Assembly (NCBI GenBank): GCA_964019055.1
Contig: OZ025213.1
Location: forward strand, 8,358,472 to 8,422,471
Length of the DNA stretch: 64,000 bases
Direction: 5' to 3'
Source of the DNA: Anthopleura xanthogrammica
Taxonomy: Eukaryota; Cnidaria; Anthozoa; Actiniaria; Actiniidae
Below are positions 32,242-43,754 of this stretch, piece after piece (position 1 is the stretch's first letter; each line of letters begins with the position of its first letter). The notes under the pieces were generated by a model. It saw only the letters and a list, made by a program, of their open reading frames with translations. It had not been told where the DNA came from and did no database searches. The translations under genes and the position numbers were made by a program.

Positions 32242-34661
32242 GTATCCAAATACATCTAATATATATGAGTAAAAAATAACTAAATAAATATGAATATAGT
32301 TTAGGTCCGTGTGTGAAAAAACACTAGTCAAGAGTGATTGGAATTGAGGTATCTTCGGTATCCCGAGTGATGTAGTGTGTAACATGTAATTACTCACAAC
32401 TCAACGAACTCGCGCTGTCGCAGCCAAGAAATTGCGCTGTTACAACTCATATGACCTGATATAACTAAAAAAAGCTGAATGAACTCTTATTCAGGTATCA
32501 AGGACTTGAAGGCTTCAGAACGCCGGTCAAACAGCAAAAATCCTATCAAACTTATGAGTGAGATTGGTGGAATTTTCTTTTTCAGAATCGACTGCCATAT
32601 TGCTTGCTCACCATCACCAGCCGCGAAACGTTTAAATAAAACATGAGCTTATAATGCCGCGAAAACAGTATATGTGCCATGCTGTTACGGAATGACAAGA
32701 AAAATTCGTTTCAAAAGCACGTTTGGGAATATTGCCTCTTGTCTTGCCTTCAGTCCTCAAGTCACTGAACTGAATCATGTTGAAAAAGGAATTATGACCT
32801 AAGTTACTTCTTATAAGCATTTGAAAAAATAACTAGCAAAAATGACTACTAGTATTATGATGCGCATAAATTTTGATTCAACCATTGATTATACAGTCTG
32901 GCCAAGAGAGCATATTTATGCTCTCTTGTCCTGGCAGATCTTCGGGTTAAAAGTATATTTATTCCAAGCAAATAGCACTGTTATATATCACTGTTATATA
33001 TCACTGTTATATTGATATATTATAACTGTGTGGCGACTTCGAAACAACATCTTATCAAAATATCAAAAGAATAGCCGAGAAATGGTTTTCGAAACATTGG
33101 CACGGAGAGACTTTTGAGGTTCTTGCAAGTCTTATTAATTTGCGCGTCATATTTGTAACTGAATTAAAAGACATATTGAAGACCTTTTCTGCAGAATAAG
33201 AAGCATAATGTTTCTCGTTCAATCGTTCAATGCAAAAGACATTTGCGACAAAAAGTGACATCTTAATAGGTCTATATAGATCGCAATAAAAGGTCTTGAC
33301 CATCTTTTGTTGTATGTGAGTAGAGTTGTTTGTTGGTTCTCTCCTGTGCTTCGAGGGCCTCCGGGTTCTCCGGTTTTTCCTCCCTCCTCAAAAATCAACT
33401 TCTAAATTCCAATTGGAATGCAGTGGAGAAAAAGCCACTCTGTGGATTCCACTGTTAATTCTCATTTATTTATAATTTTATATTCATTTTGTTCATAGCA
33501 TAGTTAGTAGAGGGGGACTACTGACTATGTTCACAGCGATGGCGCAAGTGTAACATCAGCTTATAGTAGAGCACTGGAATGTTTTTTCCCTTTTCCTCTG
33601 ATTAACGATGTGGCTTATACGTGCTGAAAATTTATCCGATTCTAGTTTGGCTATCTAAATACAAACCAATTTCGCTTTGTTTACAAAACAATCTTAAAAA
33701 TATTCATAATGATGAGTAAAATTTATGGAATTGGCTCTCAAAAAGGCAGTATACCCGCGCGGCGCCTTTGGCGATCGTAACAGCTTTTACGAGAGTTCTA
33801 CGCGTAAAGAACACAAATCACGCTATGAACTTTGCGTCAAATAAGTTCAAAAATCTTCAGAACTCCTGCACCACAATAATTCTGAGACGTTTTCATCACA
33901 GTTGCCAAACGCAAACTCATCATTTTTCAAGTTTTACCTAAAGATAAATAATTGCTCGAAAAATGCTTTCTTATGAATATTACATAAGAATAGAAATTTG
34001 TGTTCTCTGTCGAAATTATTTTGTTCTTTGCTTACCTTTAAATCGCAATTATTCCTATTATTGGTTGATAAAACTGTCGTTGTTCACTTGATTTCTATGT
34101 AAACTGAAAACTTTTAGATTACAATCGTTGATATATTTAAGAGCTAGACAGCCTTCTGGGCAAATGCTCACCGGCTGAAGTCACTAACGACGCATTTACA
34201 TGTTCGAAAAGGAAATTACATTACCTCTCGATTGGCAGTTTTGGATGAAATGTTGGCGCGTGACAGCTTTCAGCTTCAAAATAATCGCCAGCAATTATTA
34301 AAAAAAGTTATGACAATATCATGATTTCAAAATTTGTATTAAAATACGCTTATTTCAATAGACCATTTCACGGTTGTCGTCGCTCAACCTCAGCCTCGAT
34401 AGTGTGTAATATATTCTTTAGAATTTGACTACAGCTCACGGTTATTTAAGGAATGTACACATTATCAAACAATAGACCATTTTCAAGATGCACGAGCGCT
34501 TTCAAAAATATCTATTGAAACACTTAAAACTTCCACGGGCTTTAGATCGGACCTTTTTCAAGAGGAGCAAGGAATCGAGAAAGAAATTCCTTTGATATTT
34601 CATACCAAATGTTATAAAGAAAATGTTATAAAGAAAGTTATAAAAAATATATATACATTCT
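32242..34661. other. Gene-free region
   Basis: No credible exon. It has a short triplicated tatatatcactgt unit at 32980-33010. The remaining sequence is unremarkable AT-rich DNA. Confidence 0.45.
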
Positions 34662-35172
34662 TATTCCTGGGTATGTCCATCTAATCCATCTTGTGTACAT
34701 CCTCATTCCTGTATATCCATCCAATCCATCTCGTGTACATTCTTATTCCTGGGTATGTCCATCTAATCCATCTCTTGTACATTGTTATTCCTGTATATCC
34801 ATCCAATCCATCTCGTGTACATTCTTATTGCGATACGACCATCCAATCCATCTCATGTACATTCTTATTGCGATACGACCATCCAATCCATCTCGTGTAC
34901 ATTCTTATTGCGATACGACCATCCAATCCATCTCATGTACATTCTTATTGCGATACGTCCATCCAATCCATCTCGTGTACATTCTTATTGCGATACGACC
35001 ATCCAATCCATCTCATGTACATTCTTATTGCGATACGTCCATCCAATCCATCTCGTGTACATTCTTATTGCGATACGTCCATCCAATCCATCTTGTGTAC
35101 ATTCTTATTGCGATACGACCATCCAATCCATCTCATGTACATTCTTATTGCGATACGTCCATCCAATCCATC
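34662..35172. repeat. 40-bp minisatellite, about 13 copies
   Basis: The unit is atccaatccatctcgtgtac plus attcttattgcgatacgacc. Early copies carry ctgtatatcc or ctgggtatgtcc instead of gcgatacgacc; later copies alternate cgtgtac/catgtac and cgacc/cgtcc. Because 40 is not a multiple of three, all three forward frames stay open with the same rotated peptide, so the long frames here are not genes. Confidence 0.95.
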
Positions 35173-35629
35173 CATTCGTATCCAATGAACAGGAAATAGG
35201 ACGTAACGTTACTAAGAATGTTATTTCGTGAAAGGCCACATACAGCCCGTAACAAGCATTCAATTCACCGAAAGTCATTTCGTAAATTTGCAAATCAACA
35301 GGAAAACAGGAAAGTCTTTATCGATTACGGTGCGTTACGTTGATGAGGCCCTCCTTGAAGAAACTTGTAGCCAGTGCCCACGTTCCTTTTGGTCATCCCG
35401 AGAAACTAGAAGCTCGGATTGTAAGTGTTTTTTTTTTTTTTTTTTTTTTTTGCGCATTGCGTCAGTCTGAAGGTTGGTAGCACAATTCCACCCATGCATT
35501 CACTAAGGCACATCCTGACACTGAGCCATTGCTTTCACTGCATGATAAGAGAACTAGCTGCTGATAGGCATGGCCACAATCTAAGGTCAGGTGATAGTAC
35601 AGCTATTTATCCCCGGTCAATACTGACCT
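35173..35629. other. Spacer between two tandem arrays
   Basis: Contains a poly-T run of about 20 at 35430-35450 and, from 35461, one diverged unit of the following array (gtcagtctgaaggttggtag). The segment 35228-35420 has an open frame ending before a GTAAGT-like site, but no similarity is recognised. Confidence 0.5.
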
Positions 35630-38016
35630 TCGTTGGTTATATTAATATTATATAAGGTCAGTCTGAAGGATGGTAGCATAATTCCATCCATCCAACTGAC
35701 CTTCGTTGGTTATATTAATATTATATAAGGTCAGTCTGAAGGATGGTAGCATAATTCCATCCATCCAACTGACCTTCGTTGGTTATATTAATATTATGTA
35801 AAGTCAGTCTCAAGGATGGTAGCATAATTCCATCCATCCAACTGACCTTCGTTGGTTATATTAATATTATATAAGGTCAGTCTCAAGGATGGTAGCACAA
35901 TTCCATCCATCCAACTGACCTTCGTTGGTTATATTAATATTATATAAGGTCAGTCTCAAGGATGGTAGCATAATTCCATCCATCCAACTGACCTTCGTTG
36001 GTTATATTAATATTATATAAGGTCAGTCTCAAGGATGGTAGCACAATTCCATCCATCCAACTGACCTTCGTTGGTTATATTAATATTATATAAGGTCAGT
36101 CTCAAGGATGGTAGCATAATTCCATCCATCCAACTGACCTTCGTTGGTTATATTAATATTATATAAGGTCAGTCTCAAGGATGGTAGCACAATTCCATCC
36201 ATCCAACTGACCTTCGTTGGTTATATTAATATTATATAAGGTCAGTCTCAAGGATGGTAGCACAATTCCATCCATCCAACTGACCTTCGTTGGTTATATT
36301 AATATTATATAAGGTCAGTCTCAAGGATGGTAGCACAATTCCATCCATCCAACTGACCTTCGTTGGTTATATTAATATTATATAAGGTCAGTCTCAAGGA
36401 TGGTAGCACAATTCCATCCATCCAACTGACCTTCGTTGGTTATATTAATATTATGTAAAGTCAGTCTCAAGGATGGTAGCACAATTCCATCCATCCAACT
36501 GACCTTCGTTGGTTATATTAATATTATATAAGGTCAGTCTGAAGGATGGTAGCACAATTCCATCCATCCAACTGACCTTCGTTGGTTATATTAATATTAT
36601 ATAAGGTCAGTCTCAAGGATGGTAGCACAATTCCATCCATCCAACTGACCTTCGTTGGTTATATTAATATTATATAAGGTCAGTCTCAAGGATGGTAGCA
36701 CAATTCCATCCATCCAACTGACCTTCGTTGGTTATATTAATATTATATAAGGTCAGTCTGAAGGATGGTAGCACAATTCCATCCATCCAACTGACCTTCG
36801 TTGGTTATATTAATATTATATAAGGTCAGTCTGAAGGATGGTAGCACAATTCCATCCATCCAACTGACCTTCGTTGGTTATATTAATATTATATAAGGTC
36901 AGTCTCAAGGATGGTAGCACAATTCCATCCATCCAACTGACCTTCGTTGGTTATATTAATATTATATAAGGTCAGTCTCAAGGATGGTAGCATAATTCCA
37001 TCCATCCAACTGACCTTCGTTGGTTATATTAATATTATATAAGGTCAGTCTCAAGGATGGTAGCACAATTCCATCCATCCAACTGACCTTCGTTGGTTAT
37101 ATTAATATTATATAAGGTCAGTCTCAAGGATGGTAGCACAATTCCATCCATCCAACTGACCTTCGTTGGTTATATTAATATTATATAAGGTCAGTCTCAA
37201 GGATGGTAGCACAATTCCATCCATCCAACTGACCTTCGTTGGTTATATTAATATTATATAAGGTCAGTCTCAAGGATGGTAGCACAATTCCATCCATCCA
37301 ACTGACCTTCGTTGGTTATATTAATATTATATAAGTTCAGTCTCAAGGATGGTAGCACAATTCCATCCATCCAACTGACCTTCGTTGGTTATATTAATAT
37401 TATGTAAAGTCAGTCTGAAGGATGGTAGCACAATTCCATCCATCCAACTGACCTTCGTTGGTTATATTAATATTATATAAGGTCAGTCTCAAGGATGGTA
37501 GCACAATTCCATCCATCCAACTGACCTTCGTTGGTTATATTAATATTATATAAGGTCAGTCTGAAGGATGGTAGCACAATTCCATCCATCCAACTGACCT
37601 TCGTTGGTTATATTAATATTATATAAGGTCAGTCTCAAGGATGGTAGCACAATTCCATCCATCCAACTGACCTTCGTTGGTTATATTAATATTATATAAG
37701 GTCAGTCTCAAGGATGGTAGCACAATTCCATCCATCCAACTGACCTTCGTTGGTTATATTAATATTATATAAGGTCAGTCTCAAGGATGGTAGCACAATT
37801 CCATCCATCCAACTGACCTTCGTTGGTTATATTAATATTATATAAGGTCAGTCTCAAGGATGGTAGCACAATTCCATCCATCCAACTGACCTTCGTTGGT
37901 TATATTAATATTATGTAAAGTCAGTCTCAAGGATGGTAGCATAATTCCATCCATCCAACTGACCTTCGTTGGTTATATTAATATTATATAAGGTCAGTCT
38001 GAAGGATGGTAGCACA
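35630..38016. repeat. 73-bp satellite array, about 32 copies, each a nested hairpin
   Basis: Unit starts recur exactly every 73 bp from 35656 to 37992. Each unit reads ggtcagtctcaaggatggta, gcacaattccatccatccaa, ctgaccttcgttggttatat, taatattatataa. Within it GGTCAGT pairs with ACTGACC and GGATGG pairs with CCATCC, around a tagcacaatt loop. The tail ttatattaatattatataa is nearly self-complementary. Variants are few: ctcaagg/ctgaagg, gcacaa/gcataa, and a tatgtaaagtcag form at four units. Confidence 0.97.
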
Positions 38017-38442
38017 ACCATCTTATGGACCATGACATTGTTTACAGCTGACGTACATTCAGTAGGATTCCTCTTATTCTTTATGAATTGAAAGACTCAG
38101 GTCTTTTGGTATTGATTTGTTTCATTGATTGATTAACCATGGACCATACTTCCAGGCATCGAGTGCTGAGGCATCGTATGGACTTACGGCTACGCTTGAG
38201 ATTTCGGCTCCAACACCGCTATCTCGGGAGGACGTTACAGACAACCTATTCACAGCGATCTCCCTTGCGCTCAAGAGATGAGAATGGCACAGGTAACCCA
38301 TACAAGAAAAAATACTTTGTATTAAGTGCTCACGCTCTGGAGTCGGGTTTCCTGTGAGCTGTATGGGGTTTACAGTGTTCTCATGTGATCCTAGTCATGC
38401 GATTTCATTGGGTCTCACCTTAATGAATTAGTAATGAACATA

Positions 38443-38690
38443 CTAATGGTCTATCACAAACCCTGCGCTCTGATTGGCTTATAGCTACTAGTGGTCTATT
38501 AGTGATAGACTACTGGTAGCGAAAAAAAGGCCGGTTTGGAAAGCCCAAACAATGGCAGGAACAATCATTTATTTGACCGATTGGCAGGTTAATTTATACT
38601 AAAACAGGTAGACCTCTCGGCCTCCTCATGAGGCCGAAGGCTGAATGGGTTATTGCCTTGTAGACCATTCGGGCTGCGGGTCTAATTGTT
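38443..38690 (+). mobile_element. Palindromic element, ggtctatcac family, copy 1
   Basis: Left part ctaatggtctatcacaaacc...ggtctattagtgatagacta, right part gtagacctctcggcc, aggccgaaggctgaatgggt and ggtctaattgtt. The same family lies in reverse orientation at 60735-61022. Confidence 0.75.
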
Positions 38691-39340
38691 AAATTATTAC
38701 TTATATGGAAAAGAACTGCCAACTGCTATCTGATATCTGATTGCGACCACTTCATACGCGTTATTTTAACATCGGGAAAATGATTGCGCACAAACCCTAG
38801 TACAGCTTTCATCGGAAATGAAGTAGTAGATCTTTCTATAGACATTGGTTATTTCCTACGACTTAGACGAAAAGAGCGCGCGTAATGTCTAAAAAGGTCT
38901 GCAAAACTGATTTATAACAACTTGCGAACATGTATGAAACAGCAACTCAGGCGCAGTAAGAACAATATAAAGTATAGCTTTAGGTCTTAAGGAGTGTAAT
39001 GCTTAAATTAATTGTACCGAAGTATAAGTACACTAATTACCGTAAATTCTCTTCTTGGTTGAAATTTCAACGGTTTATTCTCTACCTCTTCTTGTTTTGC
39101 TCACGCTCGCGCTCTAGCTCTTTTTGCCTTACTCTGCTCTCGGGCTCCTTAGTGTGAATTCCTTGCAATTGCTTCACGTGCGATGTCAATCAATCTGATT
39201 ACAAGAATTACAAGGGAAGGGCAGAGGGACGGGTGGGTTGCTCTCGCTCATAAGTCTTTTTGATATTTTTTTATTTCAGTCTTTATATGTATATAACGCT
39301 CGAGAAGATACAACTCAAACTAGGAAGCTTTACGCTCTTT

Positions 39341-39651
39341 AAAGGGGCACTTGAGTGGACATATGAAAATGCCCGAATTTTTGAAAGTCCGAATAAGTCA
39401 AATAGCTCGGCACTATATATTAAGATCAAATATTATCAATCATAGCCTGTTAAAATGGTTTTGTCATATTCCCACATTATCACGGCCAAGAAATTTTGGC
39501 GGTTTAAAAGCTAAAAGAGTTACAATAGGGTTGAGTAAATGACGCCATTTGCTTGTTGCTTGGCTACTATATTGGGACCATATAAATAAGTTTAACCAAG
39601 TTTCAAGTCATACCCAATTTTCGTCGATTTTCATCCAAGTGCCCCTTTGAG
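39341..39651. mobile_element. ~310-bp element with AAAGGGGCACTTG ends
   Basis: The left end aaaggggcacttgagtggac and right end ccaagtgcccctttgagg form inverted termini of about 14 bp. The interior is non-coding. Confidence 0.6.
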
Positions 39652-39713
39652 GCCCAAAGCTACCTGTTACTTGAAAATGGGAAAATATCTCACCTACTGG
39701 TAGACTTATGTCA

Positions 39714-42700
39714 TCAAAGGATAGCTAATGCAGAGACGCAAAACCCAGGAGTAATCGACCTGATGGTGATCACATGACTCCCTGGTTGCAACACACGTTT
39801 GATAATATTCGCCTGTGTTCGCCTTTGACCTGCAGGCTCCTCAATATTCACCGCATTATACTGATCATTATCGAGCCAAACCCAAGCACTACCCAAGAAA
39901 CTATTATGAGAAATAACCGCGATATCTGTCGTCTGTGTGCTAGGTTTATTGTTCACCTCCCTCGAAACGTCAAACTTTATTCTCAGACTAGCGTCCGAGT
40001 GTAGCGCTTTGAGACACCTTAGCCGGTCCATTCTGACAGGCCAACGAGTAACGTTTGTAAACTCAAATCCGTTTGCTTCTATGATGCGCATGTCTGGTAA
40101 CTGGTTTTCTATTTGACGATGAAGGTCTGACGTAATAAGTGTCCAGCACATGGGATTAGGAGCTACAGCGTCGCTATATATTGGCTGAGGGAGGTTACTT
40201 TTATTAGAGATACTGATAACATCAGGCTTTCCATCGTCGAGCCTAGATATTTCTCTTGAAACTACTTCTTCAAAAACACTACGGATGTACGAAATTAAAA
40301 GAGTCGCGCACTGCGCATGACCCAGAAGGCTTGGGTGATAACCATCGGAGCTGAACAAGGTCTTAAGAGTCAAGGGAGTAAATTCCCTTTTAACACCATT
40401 ACTAGGACGCATATCTGTCTTCATTTGAGAACAGATGATATTCCGCCAAGACAGTGATGTTATCTTATAATATTCGGCCATACGTCTGCCACCCTCGTCC
40501 TCTGAGTCTGGGCAGTCCTGCCCCGGGGTTGTCTTATAATAATCCCCTCGGAAAAAATTAATAAAAATAAGGGCCGGCTGGGAGGGGAGGGTGAGGAGGA
40601 GCCTTGTCAGCTGCTCCAGGGGTTTGGCAGGATCCATCTCTCGCCCTGCGTAGCGGCGGTAATCATTCGCAGCAAGTTCCCAGACGACAAGATCAGGTTG
40701 ATCTTGAATATAGTTTTTGATACAATAGGAGAAGTACTCAGAATCTGTGCCTCCTATAGCCACTACATTGAGCTTTAAATCCGACGTAGTGATGGGCGTC
40801 ACCGTATTCTTCCACCATTCTACGAAAGCCTTATAGTAAATTCCATGCAAGTCATGCCTGTCCCTCTCCAGACCACCACCTGCGGATATAGACCCACCAA
40901 CTATCAGTATATTGATTATCTCTCCTTTGAGAGCTTTCTTGATAACTCGCTCGAGGCGGTCAGTAGAGCCGACGGTTGCGATTCCTGAACGAAGCTGTTC
41001 GGGCTTGATACTCATCTCTTCCAACGAACGATAATGATACATCCAGGAATTAAAGAAGTCTTGTGACAAAGAAACTTCTAGGGACTTGAGTCCTTTTTTG
41101 TACATCATAGTTTTGGAATCCATGTAACTGTTTTTGATATGAATAAAGTCATATAGTGCTTCAGAGGGGCTGGTCTGTCCTATGCTGGACGATGCTTCTT
41201 TTGTTATCGTTTTACTATGGTTTACAAGAGGTCCCCTTGCGGTATTTGGGATTGCGTTACTTTCAACTGGTCCTATCGCCTCTACTTTTATTGTGTTACT
41301 TCCGTCAGGATCTTTTGCTTCCACTGATATTGCTTTACCTTCCAGAGGACCACTGACTCCTTTTGATATTGCGTTATTATTTCCAAAAGAAGTAGTTGCT
41401 TTCTTGTTACTTGCGTAACTTTCTGCATTTTCCTCTAAATTTTGAAAAATCTCATTTTGTGCAATTATCTTACCAATTCTCTCCTCAGCAAGACCAAGTA
41501 CACTACTGCCACTTGGTTCTGAACCCATGGCATCTTGACTGTTTGAATTCATTGCATCTTGAAATATTTTCGTAATGTTTCCATTTATCTCTTTTGCAAC
41601 TTCAGTCACATTTTCAAAATCTGCTAAGAAAGTTACATCTGCTTTGCGTGACGGAAGAGACTGCTTAGCAGCTTGCACAGTGTTATACGGTTTTCTAACA
41701 ATTTTGCGCGGCGCTCCCACGATCGGCTTCCAACGTCTTCTGCCAGCCTTTTCTGGTCCTGTTAGTTTTCCTTTATCTCTATGAAACCCTTGTCTGCTTG
41801 CTTTTGTTTTCAATCTATTCTGGGACTTTGGTTTTGGAGAAATATTTTTGTTAGCAATTGTAAACAAATCTGCGACAAAATCTCTCAAAGGAAGCGGTCG
41901 TGCTGGCAGAGCTTCCAACTCATGCACACTTGCAAACGACTTTTTTATTGCATTTTCGTCTATTCTTGTTTTTCTCAAGGCATTCAATCTGTCACGCAAT
42001 TTTTGTTGAAGTGAGGTCTCTTTGCGAAAATACTCCATGAGAATCTTGAATGCATTGGGATGCTGTTTCAGGAAGGTTGATGGCGTAGCTGCATTTTGAA
42101 CCTGGTTATCATCAATAATGTCGTTGAAGTCCTTTCCATTTTGTTCTAGTGTATCGCCTGTGTTGCCTGTGTTGCCATGGTCAATAGAAATGCTAGTATT
42201 GTTACTACTATCTAGGTGACCATTTTGAGCATCTTTGTTCGACAAGCCCTCTATGATTTCCACATTCACGTTGCCACTATTGATTTTGCTACCCGCGGCG
42301 TTATCGTTGCCACTGGTAACGGTAACGTTTCCGTAGCTACCACTGGTCTCACTGCCAACACTGTCTTTATTATCAAAACTTCCGTTACTTGAGTTTTCAG
42401 TGCTGTTTTCTTCTGCTCTATTTCCAAAAACAGCAACGTTCTGGGCAGTTATTGGATCATTTCCCCCCTGGAGGCCGATAATTACATTGGTAACATTTAC
42501 GTCTCCTGGCAAATGGATCTTATTTGAGAAGTTTTGGTTATTGCCATTGTTTGTTACTTCATCACCATGGTTACCAAGATTAGTGTTGTCCATAAGACTG
42601 TTATTCTTGCTGATGTAACTTGTAGCCTCATAGCTAAGATTCAACATCTTAGTAGGAGAAATATCATTAGTGATCATAATATTGTTATTACTGCTTTGGA

Positions 42701-43754
42701 TTTCCTTATTTTCACCATCGGACAATACAGAGGCATTAGAATTGAGAGTTTGTTTAAAGGGGTCGTTAACCTCATCTCCAACTTCGTTGTATACATTCGA
42801 ATTATTATCTTCTCTTGCTGTACCTCCTATAGAAGTGTTACCAATTTGGCTGCTAATATTGCTACCAGCAGCCTCTTCAATTAAAGTTTCAGTGTCCCCT
42901 CCGTTACCATGACTGAATGAACTGTATCCTTGGCTACCATTTTGATTATAATCAGCACGACCAGCGCTACCCAGTTGAACGCTCCACGAATGAGGCAATC
43001 TTGTTTCATTGGTCTTCTCATACGAACTGTGTAAAGTTTGATCACTATCCCCTACTTGACCCGCTTCTTGAAGCCCTCCCTTCACGACTTCCGGGGCCAA
43101 TTTCGTCGGTACATTCGAGCTCTCCCCAGAGTTTTTTGGCGTATATTCGTCAATAGTCACATCAAAGTCTTCAGATGGACCGGGCGTAGGTTTGCGATAC
43201 CCTGCTTCATTTGACATAGCCTTTTCAAGGTTTTTGTCATCATCGATAATGGAGTTGATTACTTCATTAACTGACTGATCTGCAGTGTCTTCTACCCTTT
43301 TCAAGTCTCCATACCCAAGGTCGTTTGGGTCTATTTTTCTAGTGTTTTCGCCGTTGGATTTCATATTGCCGCCACGAATATTTATTTCGCCAAAGTTCAT
43401 ATTGCGTTCCATTGTAGGTATGGTTTTTTCTTCATCTTCCATCTGTGGAAAACCCTGATTTTCATAATGCTTTTCAAATATATTTTGTTTCTTCTCTATA
43501 GGCAAACTAATGTATTGCTTAGGAACAAAGTCCCGTCTATCAAGGAAAAAACCTCGTCTTGCCGGGGATTTGAGTGGAGAATGCTTGCGCAAATGCGCTT
43601 TTGAAGATTGATGTTTGGGGTTCCTATGGTGGCGTTGGTGAGACAGTATACCATGATCTTGTCCTCTATTAAAGCTTGCGCAGATTACGGCTACGAACAA
43701 GTAAAAAACCAAGAAAATCAGTGCGCTTCTTCGGCGAAACAAAAGTCCCCACAT
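39714..43754 (-). CDS. Large intronless SGNH/GDSL-type hydrolase with Asn/Ser-rich stalk
   Basis: One uninterrupted 1346-codon frame. The N terminus MWGLLFRRRSALIFLVFYLF with VAVICASFN is a signal peptide or signal anchor. Residues about 30-560 are low-complexity, rich in Asn, Ser, Gly and Asp with many N-x-S/T sequons. Residues about 640-700 are Lys/Arg-rich. The C-terminal catalytic region carries SGNH blocks: LIVGGSISAGGG with Ser955 as likely nucleophile, VAIGGTDSEYFSYC, WELAANDYRR with Asn1030, and SSDGYHPSLLGH with Asp1137 and His1140. A further ~190-residue domain follows, ending CVSALAIL. The motifs indicate an esterase, deacetylase or acyltransferase-like enzyme acting on a carbohydrate or glycoprotein, secreted or tethered at the surface; the substrate is unknown. 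Similar SGNH proteins are abundant in corals (recalled). The intronless structure contrasts with UBL3, RPN1 and FANCF nearby. Confidence 0.85.
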   Translation of the reverse strand: MWGLLFRRRSALIFLVFYLFVAVICASFNRGQDHGILSHQRHHRNPKHQSSKAHLRKHSPLKSPARRGFFLDRRDFVPKQYISLPIEKKQNIFEKHYENQGFPQMEDEEKTIPTMERNMNFGEINIRGGNMKSNGENTRKIDPNDLGYGDLKRVEDTADQSVNEVINSIIDDDKNLEKAMSNEAGYRKPTPGPSEDFDVTIDEYTPKNSGESSNVPTKLAPEVVKGGLQEAGQVGDSDQTLHSSYEKTNETRLPHSWSVQLGSAGRADYNQNGSQGYSSFSHGNGGDTETLIEEAAGSNISSQIGNTSIGGTAREDNNSNVYNEVGDEVNDPFKQTLNSNASVLSDGENKEIQSSNNNIMITNDISPTKMLNLSYEATSYISKNNSLMDNTNLGNHGDEVTNNGNNQNFSNKIHLPGDVNVTNVIIGLQGGNDPITAQNVAVFGNRAEENSTENSSNGSFDNKDSVGSETSGSYGNVTVTSGNDNAAGSKINSGNVNVEIIEGLSNKDAQNGHLDSSNNTSISIDHGNTGNTGDTLEQNGKDFNDIIDDNQVQNAATPSTFLKQHPNAFKILMEYFRKETSLQQKLRDRLNALRKTRIDENAIKKSFASVHELEALPARPLPLRDFVADLFTIANKNISPKPKSQNRLKTKASRQGFHRDKGKLTGPEKAGRRRWKPIVGAPRKIVRKPYNTVQAAKQSLPSRKADVTFLADFENVTEVAKEINGNITKIFQDAMNSNSQDAMGSEPSGSSVLGLAEERIGKIIAQNEIFQNLEENAESYASNKKATTSFGNNNAISKGVSGPLEGKAISVEAKDPDGSNTIKVEAIGPVESNAIPNTARGPLVNHSKTITKEASSSIGQTSPSEALYDFIHIKNSYMDSKTMMYKKGLKSLEVSLSQDFFNSWMYHYRSLEEMSIKPEQLRSGIATVGSTDRLERVIKKALKGEIINILIVGGSISAGGGLERDRHDLHGIYYKAFVEWWKNTVTPITTSDLKLNVVAIGGTDSEYFSYCIKNYIQDQPDLVVWELAANDYRRYAGREMDPAKPLEQLTRLLLTLPSQPALIFINFFRGDYYKTTPGQDCPDSEDEGGRRMAEYYKITSLSWRNIICSQMKTDMRPSNGVKREFTPLTLKTLFSSDGYHPSLLGHAQCATLLISYIRSVFEEVVSREISRLDDGKPDVISISNKSNLPQPIYSDAVAPNPMCWTLITSDLHRQIENQLPDMRIIEANGFEFTNVTRWPVRMDRLRCLKALHSDASLRIKFDVSREVNNKPSTQTTDIAVISHNSFLGSAWVWLDNDQYNAVNIEEPAGQRRTQANIIKRVLQPGSHVITIRSITPGFCVSALAIL

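Larger units (their letters stand above)
38017..39713. other. Region between satellite array and SGNH gene
   Basis: Contains a possible orphan exon at 38156-38301 (see findings), a palindromic element at 38443-38690 and an inverted-repeat element at 39341-39651. No established gene. Confidence 0.4.

Noticed and set aside
34691..35231. Three long overlapping forward frames of 149-168 codons
   Set aside because: They are the 40-bp minisatellite read in rotation; the same peptide appears in all three frames.
35630..38016. CRISPR-like array
   Set aside because: Units are contiguous 73-bp repeats without unique spacers, in a eukaryotic genome, with no cas genes.
41156..43156. Several forward frames of 65-116 codons
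   Set aside because: Shadows of the SGNH hydrolase gene on the opposite strand.
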